In this document: positions 19,486-29,478 of the stretch, one piece after another | Layout of the letters: each line of letters begins with the position of its first letter | Numbering within the stretch: position 1 is the first letter of the stretch | Assembly: GCA_943788165.1 (NCBI GenBank) | Contig: CALSPF010000004.1 | Span: 1-45,395 of the forward strand | Source of the DNA: an uncultured Flavobacteriaceae bacterium | Lineage (GTDB): Bacteria; Bacteroidota; Bacteroidia; Flavobacteriales; Flavobacteriaceae | Direction: 5' to 3' | Length of the DNA: 45,395 nucleotides | Program-made: the position numbers and the translations under genes | The notes under the pieces: model-generated | Told to the model about the DNA's origin: nothing | Database searches by the model: none | What the model saw: the letters and a program-made list of their open reading frames with translations, nothing else

Positions 19486-19544
19486 AGTCATCCGACACTT
19501 TGTTCAAAACCAGGAAAAAAATTCGGTCAAAAAGGGAAAAGAAC

Positions 19545-19552
19545 TACATTTG
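19545..19552 (+). promoter_or_regulatory. candidate -7 box of the panB-rluA promoter
   Basis: TACATTTG matches the Bacteroidetes -7 consensus TAnnTTTG exactly and ends 16 bases before the panB ATG. A TTCG at 19522-19525, 19 bases upstream, is a weak match for the -33 box. Position and consensus support a short-leader promoter. Confidence 0.42.
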
Positions 19553-19568
19553 AAAAAAATAACAGCGC

Positions 19569-20387
19569 ATGTCAACAGCCAAAAAAAGTTACCAGCGGGT
19601 AACGACTAATTCTCTAATTCAGATGAAAAAGGATGGGGAGAAAATCGCCATGCTAACCTCTTATGATTTCACCTTTGCAGGACTAGTCGATGCAGCAGGT
19701 ATTGACGTAATTCTGGTTGGAGACTCTGCCTCCAATGTAATTGCGGGGCATGAAACCACTTTGCCCATTACATTAGACCAAATGATCTACCATGCTGGTT
19801 CTGTTGTTCGTGGAGCCAGCCGAGCTTTGGTTGTGGTTGATCTCCCATTTGGAACCTATCAAGCTGATTCAAGAGAAGCGCTAAAATCGGCTATACGAAT
19901 CATGAAAGAATCTGGAGCACACGCTGTCAAACTGGAAGGAGGACACCAAGAAAAGCAATCCATCGAAAGAATTATTCAAGCAGGTATTCCCGTAATGGGG
20001 CATTTAGGGCTCACACCGCAGTCCATTTACAAATTTGGTACTTACACCGTAAGAGCCAAAGAAGAAGCCGAAGCACGACAACTTTTAGAGGATGCAAAAA
20101 TGCTCGAAGAAGTAGGTTGTTTTGGACTGGTGTTAGAGAAAATTCCTGCTTCCTTAGCCAAGCAAGTTGCTGATTCTATTTCTATTCCTGTCATTGGAAT
20201 TGGTGCCGGAAACGACGTTGATGGTCAGGTACTTGTATTGCACGATATGCTGGGCATGAGTAAAGAATTTAGTCCACGCTTTTTACGCCGTTATGCAGAT
20301 CTGCACACCAGCGTGATGGATGCTGTTGCTGATTATACGGCAGATGTAAAATCGGGCGATTTCCCCAATGAAAAAGAACAGTATTAA
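19569..20387 (+). CDS. panB: 3-methyl-2-oxobutanoate hydroxymethyltransferase (PanB)
   Basis: 272-residue (beta/alpha)8-barrel enzyme making ketopantoate from 2-oxoisovalerate and methylene-THF, the first step to pantothenate. Conserved text includes [41 protein letters not shown] with the Mg-binding Asp, [17 protein letters not shown] and [19 protein letters not shown]. Length matches E. coli PanB (264). It uses the same 2-oxoisovalerate that the ilv genes in this window produce. The rluA-type gene starts inside its last 20 bases. Confidence 0.96.
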   Translation: MSTAKKSYQRVTTNSLIQMKKDGEKIAMLTSYDFTFAGLVDAAGIDVILVGDSASNVIAGHETTLPITLDQMIYHAGSVVRGASRALVVVDLPFGTYQADSREALKSAIRIMKESGAHAVKLEGGHQEKQSIERIIQAGIPVMGHLGLTPQSIYKFGTYTVRAKEEAEARQLLEDAKMLEEVGCFGLVLEKIPASLAKQVADSISIPVIGIGAGNDVDGQVLVLHDMLGMSKEFSPRFLRRYADLHTSVMDAVADYTADVKSGDFPNEKEQY

Positions 20388-21078
20388 AGCTCCTCAATCA
20401 CTAGAAGTCTTGTACGAAGACAATCATTTATTGATTATCAACAAAGCACCAGGTGTTTTGGTGCAGGGAGATAAGACAGGAGATGTGCCTTTGGTTGATA
20501 TTGCTAAAAGCTACATCAAGAAAAAATACAACAAACCTGGAGATGTTTTTTTAGGGGTTGTCCATCGTCTAGATCGCCCCACAAGTGGTGCCGTTGTCTT
20601 TGCGCGAACATCAAAAGCGTTGATTCGTTTAAATGAACAATTCAAACAACGGGAAACACAAAAAGTATATTGGGCCTTGGTAGAAGGTACAGATCTTCCC
20701 AAAGAAACACGCCTAACCCATTGGATGGTGCGCAACACCAAGCAAAACAAATCTTATGCCTATGCCAAGAAAGTGGCAGACAGCAAAGAAGCCATCTTAG
20801 ACTTCAAATGCTTTAAAACACTTCAACGCTACACTTGTTTAGAAGTTAATCTACTTACTGGAAGGCATCATCAAATTCGTGCACAGCTAACGGCTTTTGG
20901 GTATTCCATTAAAGGGGATTTAAAGTACGGAGCGTCAAGAAGTAATCCAAACGGAAGTATCCATTTACATGCGCGAAAGCTTAGCCTCATGCATCCTGTA
21001 AAGAAAGAAAGCATTAGTGTAACCGCAGCACCTCCTAAAGATGTTCTATGGAATGCTTGCGTTGGCGAAGGCTCTTAG
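20368..21078 (+). CDS. RluA-family RNA pseudouridine synthase
   Basis: 236-residue pseudouridine synthase of the RluA/RluC/RluD group, isomerising uridine in rRNA or tRNA. The catalytic motif is HRLDRPTSG with Asp69; [27 protein letters not shown] and the C-terminal [13 protein letters not shown] stretch are standard. There is no N-terminal S4 domain, so it is of the short type. The target uridine cannot be read from sequence. The ATG overlaps panB by 20 bases in another frame, indicating coupling. Its 3' end overlaps the opposite-strand gene by 44 bases. Confidence 0.93.
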   Translation: MKKNSIKAPQSLEVLYEDNHLLIINKAPGVLVQGDKTGDVPLVDIAKSYIKKKYNKPGDVFLGVVHRLDRPTSGAVVFARTSKALIRLNEQFKQRETQKVYWALVEGTDLPKETRLTHWMVRNTKQNKSYAYAKKVADSKEAILDFKCFKTLQRYTCLEVNLLTGRHHQIRAQLTAFGYSIKGDLKYGASRSNPNGSIHLHARKLSLMHPVKKESISVTAAPPKDVLWNACVGEGS

Positions 21079-22606
21079 TTGCTTTGTTTTTTATGATTTG
21101 CGCTATCGATTTGTTTTCAATTTTACTCTCCAACCAAGATAAAATATCCAAGTACAAAAATGCTCGTCGCTCGTAAGGATCGTCTTCATACTGCTTCAAT
21201 TCTGCATGCAGCTTAATGAAATTCTCTTTTAATTCATGCGGATAGATATTCCCCAGTGTACGAATAAAACCAATCATAGAACGCTGCACCTCGTGCAAAT
21301 CATCCATTTTAAGCAAAAACTTGAAGGTATCACGAATGTGTTTATCAATATGGTAATCATATCCTGCTTCATAGTGGGCCACCAAATTCAATACACGTGT
21401 AAAACACAGCAGGTCTTCCCGCATTTTGAGTTCTTTGTTGTTGACAATTTTATTTAGATAAACAATGGCTTCTTCGTATTGATCGCACCCAAAATGAAGG
21501 CAGGCAATCTTGTAATACAGCAACATGATGTGGTGTGGGTCTATCTGATTTTTGAATTGTTCAATCTGGGTAGAAATCGTGGAAATGGTGCTTAAACCGC
21601 TTTTGAAATTGCCTTCCAAAAAATACAAATTCAACTGATTATTATAAGAATACAGAAAACTCAATGCCTGAAGATTATCGTTTTTAGGAAAATCTTTTGA
21701 AGCGATCACCTCTTGCATCTTACCCAACACCAACTTGAAACGCTTTGGATGTTTGATTAAAACCAAGGCTTCTAGCAAGAAGTTATTTGCTTTTAAATAA
21801 AAAACAGGATGCGACTGAATCATTCTTGGAAATTGATCAAACAACTCAACCCAGCGCGTGGCATGCTTAAAACTGGAGAGAAAATCTTGGGTAAGTAAAC
21901 TATACCAAACATGGGCTTTACAATACCACATGCGCTCTCTAAAGCCCATTTGCTCATATTCATTTTTGGGTAAACGCTCGAAGAAGAATTTAGTGACTTC
22001 GCGAAACTCTTCATCACTCTTGGCATAGCCCGCTTTAATCAAACGTTCATAAAGTTGAAGAGACAAATTCGATAGCTGACTACAAAGTTCATTTTGATCA
22101 CTCAACCAAGAGGCATCTTGAATCAATTGTTCTGTTCGATTACTCATGCTTCGCGTGATGTATTGCGACTCGATAACCTTTTCCAATTCGACAATTTCAA
22201 AGGCCGCATATTTTTCTTCGTACTTATTGGCAATTGCCTTGGTTTTGTCTAAGATTTTAAGACTTTGCCTGTAGAGGCCTTTTTGGTATAAAACGGTGGC
22301 AAAATCCATTTGTTCCCTGATTTGCATTCGTGCATTTTGTATGGAGGGATTCAATCGCAAGCTCAATAAAACCTGACGATATAAATGTGCTTTAAGATTC
22401 GACAACTGTTGCTTGGTGACAAAATTTTTCTTTAAAATTTCCTTCTCATCATATGTACTCGTACGATCTAAAAAGTTAAACAAATGCAAGAATTTCGCAT
22501 GCTGATTTGCCTCTACTCTACCAGCAAATAATTTAAATTGACGTTTCTCAGATTTTGAGAGCGATTTTATTAAGATAAATAAGTTTTCTTTTTGATCGTT
22601 AGTCAT
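21035..22606 (-). CDS. conserved helical-repeat protein of unknown function
   Basis: 523 residues, soluble, no signal peptide and no transmembrane segment. Predicted nearly all helical, with repeated pairs of amphipathic helices (for example LYQKGLYRQSLKILDKTKAIA near 112 and CLHFGCDQYEEAIVYLNKIV near 370) that look TPR-like, suggesting an alpha-solenoid scaffold. The N-terminus MTNDQKENLFILIKSLSKSEKRQFKLFA suggests a small helical head domain. I recognise it as a type seen in Bacteroidetes genomes but know no function. It is a single gene, divergent from leuA, and its last 44 bases lie under the pseudouridine synthase gene. Confidence 0.72.
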   Translation of the reverse strand: MTNDQKENLFILIKSLSKSEKRQFKLFAGRVEANQHAKFLHLFNFLDRTSTYDEKEILKKNFVTKQQLSNLKAHLYRQVLLSLRLNPSIQNARMQIREQMDFATVLYQKGLYRQSLKILDKTKAIANKYEEKYAAFEIVELEKVIESQYITRSMSNRTEQLIQDASWLSDQNELCSQLSNLSLQLYERLIKAGYAKSDEEFREVTKFFFERLPKNEYEQMGFRERMWYCKAHVWYSLLTQDFLSSFKHATRWVELFDQFPRMIQSHPVFYLKANNFLLEALVLIKHPKRFKLVLGKMQEVIASKDFPKNDNLQALSFLYSYNNQLNLYFLEGNFKSGLSTISTISTQIEQFKNQIDPHHIMLLYYKIACLHFGCDQYEEAIVYLNKIVNNKELKMREDLLCFTRVLNLVAHYEAGYDYHIDKHIRDTFKFLLKMDDLHEVQRSMIGFIRTLGNIYPHELKENFIKLHAELKQYEDDPYERRAFLYLDILSWLESKIENKSIAQIIKNKATKSLRQRKHSIEHL

Positions 22607-22700
22607 AGGCTAAATTTACACTGTAAAACTATGAATTTAAATGCGTTAAACAAATTTAATTAGGCTTGAAAATCGTAATAAATTTGAAGTAAAAATAAGG

Positions 22701-22708
22701 TAGTTTTG
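22701..22708 (+). promoter_or_regulatory. candidate -7 box of the leu operon promoter
   Basis: TAGTTTTG fits TAnnTTTG, 41 bases before the leuA ATG. A TTTG at 22683-22686 upstream is close to a -33 box but the gap is short (14 bases). A second match, TAAATTTG at 22679-22686, overlaps that position, so the exact promoter is unclear. Confidence 0.35.
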
Positions 22709-22749
22709 ACAATAAATGCTAAATTCGTTGACATTTCATAAGCGTTTCA

Positions 22750-23904
22750 ATGGGAAAAGAAAAAGTACAGATTTTCGATACTACGCTCCGCGACGGAGAA
22801 CAAGTGCCTGGCTGTAAGCTAGACACTAAAAGTAAACTCGTCATAGCTGAGCGACTCGACCTGCTAGGGGTCGACGTTATTGAGGCTGGCTTCCCTGCTT
22901 CAAGCCCTGGGGACTTTCATTCCGTTGAAGAGATTTCAAAGCTAGTGAAAAATGCAACAGTATGTGGATTGACACGTGCCGTTAAAAATGACATTAAAGT
23001 CGCGGCAGATGCCTTGAGATTTGCCAAGCGACCACGTATCCATACAGGAATTGGCACTTCTGATTCCCACATCAAATTCAAGTTTAATTCTACACAAGAT
23101 CAAATCATCGAACGTGCTGTTGCATCCGTGACCTATGCCAAATCCTTTGTAGAAGATATTGAGTTTTACGCAGAAGACGCCGGGCGAACAGATAATGTGT
23201 TTTTAGCCCGTGTATGCGAAGCTGTCATCAAAGCAGGTGCCACTGTCTTGAATATCCCAGACACCACAGGCTATTGCCTTCCTGATGAATACGGTGCTAA
23301 AATCAAATTCCTCAAAGAAAACGTCACAGGCATAGACAAAGCCATTTTATCTTGTCATTGTCACAATGACTTGGGGTTAGCCACCGCAAACTCAATTGCT
23401 GGTGTTGTCAATGGTGCGCGTCAAATCGAATGTACAATTAATGGAATTGGTGAACGCGCTGGTAACACTTCATTGGAAGAAGTGGTCATGATTATGCGCC
23501 AACACCCTACCCTAAACTTGGACACAGATATAAACGCAAAGTTACTTTACGACACCAGTCGATTGGTTTCAGAAAGCATGGCCATGATGGTGCAACCAAA
23601 TAAAGCCGTTGTGGGTGCAAATGCATTTGCGCACAGCTCTGGAATTCATCAAGATGGCGTAATTAAAAACCGTGAAACCTATGAAATCATGAACCCACAT
23701 GATGTAGGAGTCACTGAATCAGCGATTGTTCTGACGGCAAGAAGCGGAAGAGCAGCCTTGGCCTACAGAGCAAAGAAAGTAGGTTTTGAACTAGATAAAC
23801 TACAATTAGATAAAGTATATCAGAGTTTTTTAAAAATTGCTGATCTACAAAAACAAATTAACGACGACGATATACCAAAAATCGTTGAAGCAGCCAATAT
23901 TTAA
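22750..23904 (+). CDS. leuA: 2-isopropylmalate synthase, short form without regulatory domain
   Basis: 384-residue HMGL-type (DRE-TIM) enzyme condensing acetyl-CoA with 2-oxoisovalerate, the first leucine step. [12 protein letters not shown] holds the catalytic Arg-Asp, [11 protein letters not shown] and [11 protein letters not shown] the metal site and flexible loop, and [13 protein letters not shown] the HxD linker. The protein stops after subdomain II at residue 384, so the C-terminal LeuA dimer domain that binds leucine (present in 500-residue forms) is missing. A second synthase with that domain lies three genes later, which suggests the two cooperate or have different substrates. It is the first gene of the leu operon, 18 bases before leuC. 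Confidence 0.93.
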   Translation: MGKEKVQIFDTTLRDGEQVPGCKLDTKSKLVIAERLDLLGVDVIEAGFPASSPGDFHSVEEISKLVKNATVCGLTRAVKNDIKVAADALRFAKRPRIHTGIGTSDSHIKFKFNSTQDQIIERAVASVTYAKSFVEDIEFYAEDAGRTDNVFLARVCEAVIKAGATVLNIPDTTGYCLPDEYGAKIKFLKENVTGIDKAILSCHCHNDLGLATANSIAGVVNGARQIECTINGIGERAGNTSLEEVVMIMRQHPTLNLDTDINAKLLYDTSRLVSESMAMMVQPNKAVVGANAFAHSSGIHQDGVIKNRETYEIMNPHDVGVTESAIVLTARSGRAALAYRAKKVGFELDKLQLDKVYQSFLKIADLQKQINDDDIPKIVEAANI

Positions 23905-23922
23905 CCCTTAGTATCACTTCAA

Positions 23923-25317
23923 ATGAAGAAAACACTTTTTGATAAAGTCTGGGATTCGCATGTTGTACAACAAGTATCCGGCGGACCAGATATTTTATTC
24001 ATCGATCGACACATGGTGCATGAAGTAACCAGCCCGGTTGCTTTTTTAGGTTTAAAAAACCGAAACATCTCTGTCCTTTATCCTGAACGAACCTTTGCCA
24101 CTGCAGATCACAACACACCCACCATCAATCAACATTTACCTGTTGAGGATCCGTTGTCTGCCAAACAACTAAAAGTCTTGGAAGAAAATGCCACCAAACA
24201 CGGTATTTCCTACTGGGGATTGGGGCATGAAAAAAATGGGATTGTTCACGTTGTTGGGCCAGAATATGGAATTACCCAGCCTGGTGCAACCATTGTTTGT
24301 GGAGATTCACATACTTCTACGCATGGTGCATTTGGCGCTATCGCCTTTGGAATTGGTACATCAGAAGTAGAAATGGTTCTTTCTACCCAATGTATCATGC
24401 AGCCCAAACCAAAAAGCATGCGCATCAACATTAACGGTAAACTGGGAAAAGGAGTTATGTCAAAAGACGTCGCTTTGTACATCATTTCACGTTTGTCTAC
24501 TTCTGGAGCTACCGGTTATTTTGTTGAATATGCAGGCGATGTATTTACCGACATGAGTATGGAAGGACGTATGACGGTTTGTAACCTTTCTATTGAAATG
24601 GGAGCACGCGGTGGAATGATAGCCCCCGATGAAAAAACTTTCGACTACATCAAAGGAAGAGAATTTACACCTAGCGGAGCAAACTGGGACAAGGCAATGA
24701 CCTACTGGGAAACTTTGCACACCGATGCTGGCGCATCTTTTGACAAGGAGTACCACTTCGATGCTGCAGAAATTGAGCCCATGATTACCTACGGAACCAA
24801 TCCAGGAATGGGTATGGGAATCACCAATGGTATTCCTACGGCAGACGCAGTAGAAGGTGGTGAAGCAACTTATAAAAAGTCTTTAGCTTATATGGGCTAT
24901 AATGAAGGAGACAATATGTTGGGGAAACCTATTGATTTTGTTTTCTTGGGAAGCTGTACCAATGGACGTATAGAAGATTTCCGTGCTTTTGCAGAAATCA
25001 TCAAGGGACGTAAAAAAGCAGATAATGTAACGGCTTGGTTGGTTCCAGGATCACACAAGGTATTGAATGCCATCAAAGAAGAAGGTATTTTAGACCAATT
25101 ACACCAAGCTGGTTTCGAACTCCGTGAACCGGGTTGTTCAGCTTGTTTAGCAATGAATGATGATAAAGTGCCTACAGGGAAATATGCTGTTAGTACGTCT
25201 AACCGAAACTTTGAAGGCCGTCAAGGGCCTGGCTCACGCACACTTTTGGCCAGTCCAATTGTTGCCGCTGCCGCTGCAGTAACCGGAAAAGTAACTGATC
25301 CACGAACCTTATTCTAA
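23923..25317 (+). CDS. leuC: 3-isopropylmalate dehydratase large subunit (LeuC)
   Basis: 464-residue aconitase-family subunit that with LeuD isomerises 2- to 3-isopropylmalate. The three 4Fe-4S ligands are in FLGSCTNGR and [11 protein letters not shown], and the [23 protein letters not shown] stretch is intact; the C-terminal [11 protein letters not shown] is also standard. Length matches E. coli LeuC (466). It is three bases before leuD and would be co-transcribed. LeuCD could also process citramalate if leuA2 makes it. Confidence 0.97.
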   Translation: MKKTLFDKVWDSHVVQQVSGGPDILFIDRHMVHEVTSPVAFLGLKNRNISVLYPERTFATADHNTPTINQHLPVEDPLSAKQLKVLEENATKHGISYWGLGHEKNGIVHVVGPEYGITQPGATIVCGDSHTSTHGAFGAIAFGIGTSEVEMVLSTQCIMQPKPKSMRININGKLGKGVMSKDVALYIISRLSTSGATGYFVEYAGDVFTDMSMEGRMTVCNLSIEMGARGGMIAPDEKTFDYIKGREFTPSGANWDKAMTYWETLHTDAGASFDKEYHFDAAEIEPMITYGTNPGMGMGITNGIPTADAVEGGEATYKKSLAYMGYNEGDNMLGKPIDFVFLGSCTNGRIEDFRAFAEIIKGRKKADNVTAWLVPGSHKVLNAIKEEGILDQLHQAGFELREPGCSACLAMNDDKVPTGKYAVSTSNRNFEGRQGPGSRTLLASPIVAAAAAVTGKVTDPRTLF

Positions 25318-25320
25318 ATT

Positions 25321-25917
25321 ATGGCTTACGATAAATTTACAGTACTCAGAAGTACTGCCGTTCCCCTACCCATTGAAAATGTTGACACAGATCAAATCAT
25401 CCCTGCACGCTTTTTAAAAGCGACAGAACGCAAAGGATTTGGCGATAACTTATTCCGTGACTGGAGATACAATCAAGACAATAGTCCAAAAGAAGATTTT
25501 GTGCTAAACAACCCTACATACATCGGTAAAATCTTGGTGGGTGGAAAGAATTTCGGTTCTGGATCCTCAAGAGAGCACGCTGCATGGTCGGTCTATGACT
25601 ACGGATTCCGTTGTGTTGTTTCCAGCTTTTTTGCCGATATCTTCAAGAACAACTGTTTAAACATTGGTGTGTTACCTGTACAGGTTTCCGCAGCATTCTT
25701 GGCAGATATTTTCGCAGCTATCGAAGCTGATCCATCCACTGAACTAGTGATTGATTTACCGGAGCAAAGCATTACCATCAGCACAACTGGAGCGTCAGAA
25801 CAATTCGATATCAATTCCTACAAAAAAGGGAATATGACCAACGGCTTTGACGACATTGACTACCTCTTGAACATCAAAGACAACATCCGTGATTTTGCGG
25901 ACAACACTCCTCTATAA
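25321..25917 (+). CDS. leuD: 3-isopropylmalate dehydratase small subunit (LeuD)
   Basis: 198-residue swivel-domain partner of LeuC. Recognised by the N-terminal [14 protein letters not shown], the [16 protein letters not shown] loop that contacts substrate, and [19 protein letters not shown]. Length matches E. coli LeuD (201). It follows leuC by three bases and the next synthase gene starts nine bases after its stop, in the same frame. Confidence 0.97.
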   Translation: MAYDKFTVLRSTAVPLPIENVDTDQIIPARFLKATERKGFGDNLFRDWRYNQDNSPKEDFVLNNPTYIGKILVGGKNFGSGSSREHAAWSVYDYGFRCVVSSFFADIFKNNCLNIGVLPVQVSAAFLADIFAAIEADPSTELVIDLPEQSITISTTGASEQFDINSYKKGNMTNGFDDIDYLLNIKDNIRDFADNTPL

Positions 25918-25926
25918 ACGAATAGT

Positions 25927-27453
25927 TTGGGCGCAGCGCGAAAGATTGAAATCATGGACACCACCCTCAGGGATGGTGAACAAACCTCAAGTGTTTCTTT
26001 TTCAGCTTTAGAAAAACTAACCTTAGCTAAGCTTCTACTCGAAGAACTTAAGGTCGACCGTATAGAAGTAGCTTCTGCTCGTGTATCTGAAGGTGAATTT
26101 GACGCAGTTAAGCGCATCACAGCTTGGGCCAAGGAAAACAACTACCTCGATCAAGTAGAAATACTAAGTTTCGTAGACAAGGGAGTTTCAATCGATTGGA
26201 TGGAAAAGAGTGGCGCCAAAGTACAGAACCTTTTGACCAAGGGTTCGCTCAACCACCTTACCTTTCAACTCAAACAAACCCAAGAGGAACATTTTAATAA
26301 TATCGCGGAATGCATTGCATTGGCTACCTCCAAAGGGATCACGACCAATGTTTACCTCGAAGACTGGAGTAATGGTATGCGGAATTCCGCCGACTATGTT
26401 TTTGCCTTTCTAGATTTCCTCACTACACAAAACATTAAACGTGTTTTGCTACCCGATACCCTTGGAGTACTAACCCCAGCGGAAACAGGACAATACCTAA
26501 GCACCATCATTAGTAAATACCCAACGATGCATTTTGACTTTCACGGTCATAATGATTACGATTTGGGTGTAAGCAATGCCATGGAGGCCGTAAAAGCAGG
26601 TATACAAGGCTTGCATTTAACAGTAAATGGTATGGGAGAACGCGCAGGAAATGCACCACTAGCTTCTGTAGTAGCAGTCATTAATGACTTTTTGCCTGAA
26701 GTAAAAACCAACATCAAAGAGAAATCGCTCTACAAAGTAAGTCAACTGGTTGCGACCTTTACAGGATTCAGAATTCCGGCGAACAAGCCCATCGTTGGGG
26801 CAAATGTGTTTACTCAAACCGCAGGAATTCATGCCGATGGAGATTCCAAAAAGAACCTCTATTTCAATGATCTGTTGCCCGAACGCTTTGGACGAAAACG
26901 TTCGTACGCCCTAGGAAAAACATCGGGTAAGGCAAATATTGTCAAAAACCTACAAGAACTCGGCCTCACCCTCAACAACGATGAACTCAAAAAGGTTACC
27001 GAGCGCATCATTGAATTGGGCGATAAAAAACAAAAAGTAACCACACAGGATTTACCCTACATCATTTCTGATGTCTTGGACAGCAGCACCACCCAACAAA
27101 CGGTGATCATTAAATCCTATGTGCTCACCCACGCCAAAGGCCTACAGCCAACCACGACCATTGCCATCGAACTTGAAGGAGAATTGATTGAAGAAAGCGC
27201 TGCTGGCGACGGACAGTACGATGCCTTCCTCAATGCGATTCGTAAAATCTATAAAAAGAAGAAAAAGCCCCTCCCTCAGCTGATAGATTATGCTGTGCAT
27301 ATTCCTCCTGGGAGTCATTCGGATGCCTTGTGTGAAACAAGCATTACCTGGCTTAATGGGAAAAAAGAATTCATTACCCGCGGGTTGGATTCTGACCAAA
27401 CCGTGTCGGCCATCAAAGCCACCGAAAAAATGTTAAATAGTATATCTCTATAA
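25927..27453 (+). CDS. 2-isopropylmalate / citramalate synthase family protein with LeuA regulatory domain
   Basis: 508-residue DRE-TIM acyltransferase. The catalytic barrel (1-about 290) has [18 protein letters not shown], the metal motif FDFHGHNDYDLG and GERAGNAPLA; a linker with FTQTAGIHADGD follows, and residues from about 385 form a LeuA dimer-type allosteric domain (VIIKSYVLTH to the end). The start is inferred as TTG at 25927 (GAARKIEIMDTTL), since in-frame stops lie just before it and the next Met is already in the catalytic motif. Sequence differs clearly from the short LeuA in the same operon. It could be a leucine-sensitive isopropylmalate synthase or a citramalate synthase giving isoleucine without threonine; ilvA is nearby, which weakens the latter. 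Function is inference. Confidence 0.82.
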   Translation: MGAARKIEIMDTTLRDGEQTSSVSFSALEKLTLAKLLLEELKVDRIEVASARVSEGEFDAVKRITAWAKENNYLDQVEILSFVDKGVSIDWMEKSGAKVQNLLTKGSLNHLTFQLKQTQEEHFNNIAECIALATSKGITTNVYLEDWSNGMRNSADYVFAFLDFLTTQNIKRVLLPDTLGVLTPAETGQYLSTIISKYPTMHFDFHGHNDYDLGVSNAMEAVKAGIQGLHLTVNGMGERAGNAPLASVVAVINDFLPEVKTNIKEKSLYKVSQLVATFTGFRIPANKPIVGANVFTQTAGIHADGDSKKNLYFNDLLPERFGRKRSYALGKTSGKANIVKNLQELGLTLNNDELKKVTERIIELGDKKQKVTTQDLPYIISDVLDSSTTQQTVIIKSYVLTHAKGLQPTTTIAIELEGELIEESAAGDGQYDAFLNAIRKIYKKKKKPLPQLIDYAVHIPPGSHSDALCETSITWLNGKKEFITRGLDSDQTVSAIKATEKMLNSISL

Positions 27454-27455
27454 AT

Positions 27456-28523
27456 ATGAACCTAAACATCGCCCTTTTAGCCGGAGACGGCATTGGACCA
27501 GAAATTATTGATCAAGCCGTAAAGGTGAGTAATGCCATCGCCGAAAAATTTGGCCATGACATCAACTGGACTCCCGCCCTTACCGGTGCAGCGGCCATTG
27601 ATGCGGTAGGTGACCCCTACCCCGACGAAACCCATGCCATTTGCGAAGCAGCAGATGCAGTGCTCTTTGGCGCCATTGGCTTACCGCGTTTTGACAACGA
27701 TCCCTCGGCCAAAGTTCGTCCAGAACAAGGCTTGTTGCGCATGCGCAAAAAACTAGGCTTATATGCCAATGTTCGTCCAACCTTTACCTTTCCCTCCCTC
27801 ATCGATAAATCTCCGTTGAAACAAGAGCGTATCGAAGGCACCGACTTGGTGTTCTTACGCGAATTAACCGGAGGAATTTATTTTGGGGAACGCGGACGTT
27901 TAAACAACGGCAATACCGCCTTTGACACCTGTACCTATCACCGCGAAGAAATCATTCGTTTGGCAAAAAAAGGCTTCGAATTGGCCATGACACGCTCAAA
28001 ACGTTTATGCTGTGTGGACAAGGCCAACGTATTGGAAAGCTCGCGTTTGTGGAGAGAAACCGTACAAGCCATGGAAAAAGATTACCCAGAAGTAGAAGTG
28101 TCCTACGAATTGGTCGATGCTGTCGCAATGCGTTTGGTACAATGGCCCAACAGCTATGACGTCTTGATTACCGAAAACCTCTTTGGCGATATTTTAACCG
28201 ATGAAGCCTCAGTCATTTCTGGCTCTATGGGTCTTATGCCCTCTGCCTCTGTTGGAAACGACAATGCCCTCTATGAGCCCATCCACGGTTCTTACCCACA
28301 GGCAACTGGCTTGAACCTTGCCAATCCATTGGCGACTGTCTTATCTGCAGCCATGCTCTTTGAGATGTCATTTAGCTTGCATGAAGAAGGCGCGTTGATC
28401 CGCAAAGTTGTTGAACAGTCCCTGGCAGACGGCTTTGTAACCGAAGACCTCACCAATGGCGGAGAAGCACAAAAAACTTCTGCCGTAGGAGACTACCTCG
28501 TTGACTTGATCAAGAAGGCCTAA
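27456..28523 (+). CDS. leuB: 3-isopropylmalate dehydrogenase (LeuB)
   Basis: 355-residue NAD-dependent oxidative decarboxylase giving 2-oxoisocaproate. Conserved text: LLAGDGIGPEII, VLFGAIGLPRF, EQGLLRMRKKLGLYANVRP, ELTGGIYFGERG, the catalytic Lys in VDKANVLESSRLWRE, NLFGDILTDEAS and EPIHGSYPQATGLNLANP. Length is standard. Two bases after the synthase gene, it ends the leu operon and is followed by a hairpin terminator. Confidence 0.97.
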   Translation: MNLNIALLAGDGIGPEIIDQAVKVSNAIAEKFGHDINWTPALTGAAAIDAVGDPYPDETHAICEAADAVLFGAIGLPRFDNDPSAKVRPEQGLLRMRKKLGLYANVRPTFTFPSLIDKSPLKQERIEGTDLVFLRELTGGIYFGERGRLNNGNTAFDTCTYHREEIIRLAKKGFELAMTRSKRLCCVDKANVLESSRLWRETVQAMEKDYPEVEVSYELVDAVAMRLVQWPNSYDVLITENLFGDILTDEASVISGSMGLMPSASVGNDNALYEPIHGSYPQATGLNLANPLATVLSAAMLFEMSFSLHEEGALIRKVVEQSLADGFVTEDLTNGGEAQKTSAVGDYLVDLIKKA

Positions 28524-28547
28524 CGTTCCCTTCTTATCGTTATAAAC

Positions 28548-28580
28548 AAAACCTCTCTTTAGAGGGGTTTTCTGTTTTTT
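28548..28580 (+). terminator. rho-independent terminator of the leu operon
   Basis: Inverted repeat AAAACCTCTCT / AGAGGGGTTTT around a two-base turn (one G-T pair), followed by CTG and six T. It begins 25 bases after the leuB stop on the forward strand. Confidence 0.85.
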
Positions 28581-28721
28581 ACTATATTTGGATTGAAACA
28601 GCACCCAAATCTGTTCTACAACCATGGAAAACCTATGGCCGGCATTCGGCAATCAATCATCACATCCTATTGTTAAAACTGCATTTGCGAATGCTCCTGT
28701 ATTTGTTACACCCCTAAAATT

Positions 28722-29477
28722 CAACAAAACAATTTAGAAGCACTTTATCGCTATCGCATTCAATCCATAGAAGGAAGTTTTGGAAAAGAATTCAATTTAA
28801 ACCACAAGCTATTCGTGGGTGGAGGGTATACAACAGAACGCTACCGTTACAAAAAGGGAGATGATTTGATCAACGTAACCCAAGAATTTGAAACAGGGAA
28901 ATTCATTGGGAAGCTCGGGTATAACTATGATGCCATTGTCCCGTTTTACTACTTCACTAGTGGTTGGAAAAACCAACTCATATTGACCCATGTATGGGGA
29001 AAAACCATTGGAAACAACAATTCCTTTTACTCCATAGAAAATCAAACCAGTTATTTCAAGCGCATAAAGCAGCTCGGGAATTTAGCCTTCCGACTTAAAA
29101 TGGGTATGGCAAAAAACAATGATACTCCTTTTCCTCCTTTTGCGATCGACAACAACAGTAATGTTCGTGGTAGTGGCAATTTAATCAAACGTAGAAGTGC
29201 CCTATGGGTCATCAACAGTGAGTACCGTCAAAGTTTATTTGAACGAAAATGGTTCGCCATGCAGGCCAATCTCTTTGTTGATGTAGCTTAAATACGGCCG
29301 TCGGGCTATGCACTGAAGGATCTATTTAAAAAAAAGAATGCCCATGCCTACAGTGGCATAGGCATTGGTTTTATACATAAATACATCTACAATGCTGTGC
29401 TGCGCATTGACTATGGTTTTGCGCTTGGTAATTCAAAACAAAATGGGCTAGTCTTTGGTATTGGTCAGTATTTTTAG
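28722..29477 (+). pseudogene. decayed C-terminal fragment of an outer-membrane beta-barrel protein (Omp85/BamA-like)
   Basis: One frame reads barrel-like strands from about 28722 (IQQNNLEALYRYRIQS) to the TAG at 29475, interrupted only by an in-frame TAA at 29289. Typical text is SEYRQSLFERKWFAMQANLF just before the stop, and after it IRPSGYALKDLF, VLRIDYGFALG and the terminal LVFGIGQYF, ending in aromatic Phe as outer-membrane barrels do for BAM recognition. The style is that of Omp85-superfamily barrels in Bacteroidetes. Only about 250 codons remain; the N-terminal part and any signal peptide are absent because leuB and its terminator lie directly upstream. No start codon or promoter is visible. 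The stretch 28581-28721 shows nothing else I can support. The remnant ends two bases from the 3' end of gapN. Confidence 0.65.
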
Positions 29478-29478
29478 C

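Noticed and set aside
19416..19568. CIRCE element or HrcA site upstream of dnaK
   Set aside because: No TTAGCACTC or GAGTGCTAA arms are present; the palindrome there has a different sequence and a single-base spacer.
22631..22663. Short frame MNLNALNKFN upstream of leuA as a leucine leader peptide
   Set aside because: Only two Leu in ten residues, mostly Asn, and no terminator hairpin follows it before leuA. This is what AT-rich spacer would give by chance.
28624..28737. Small forward gene starting MENLWPAFGN between leuB and the barrel remnant
   Set aside because: 37 codons with no recognisable pattern and no promoter or conserved ending; it may be degraded remnant or chance.
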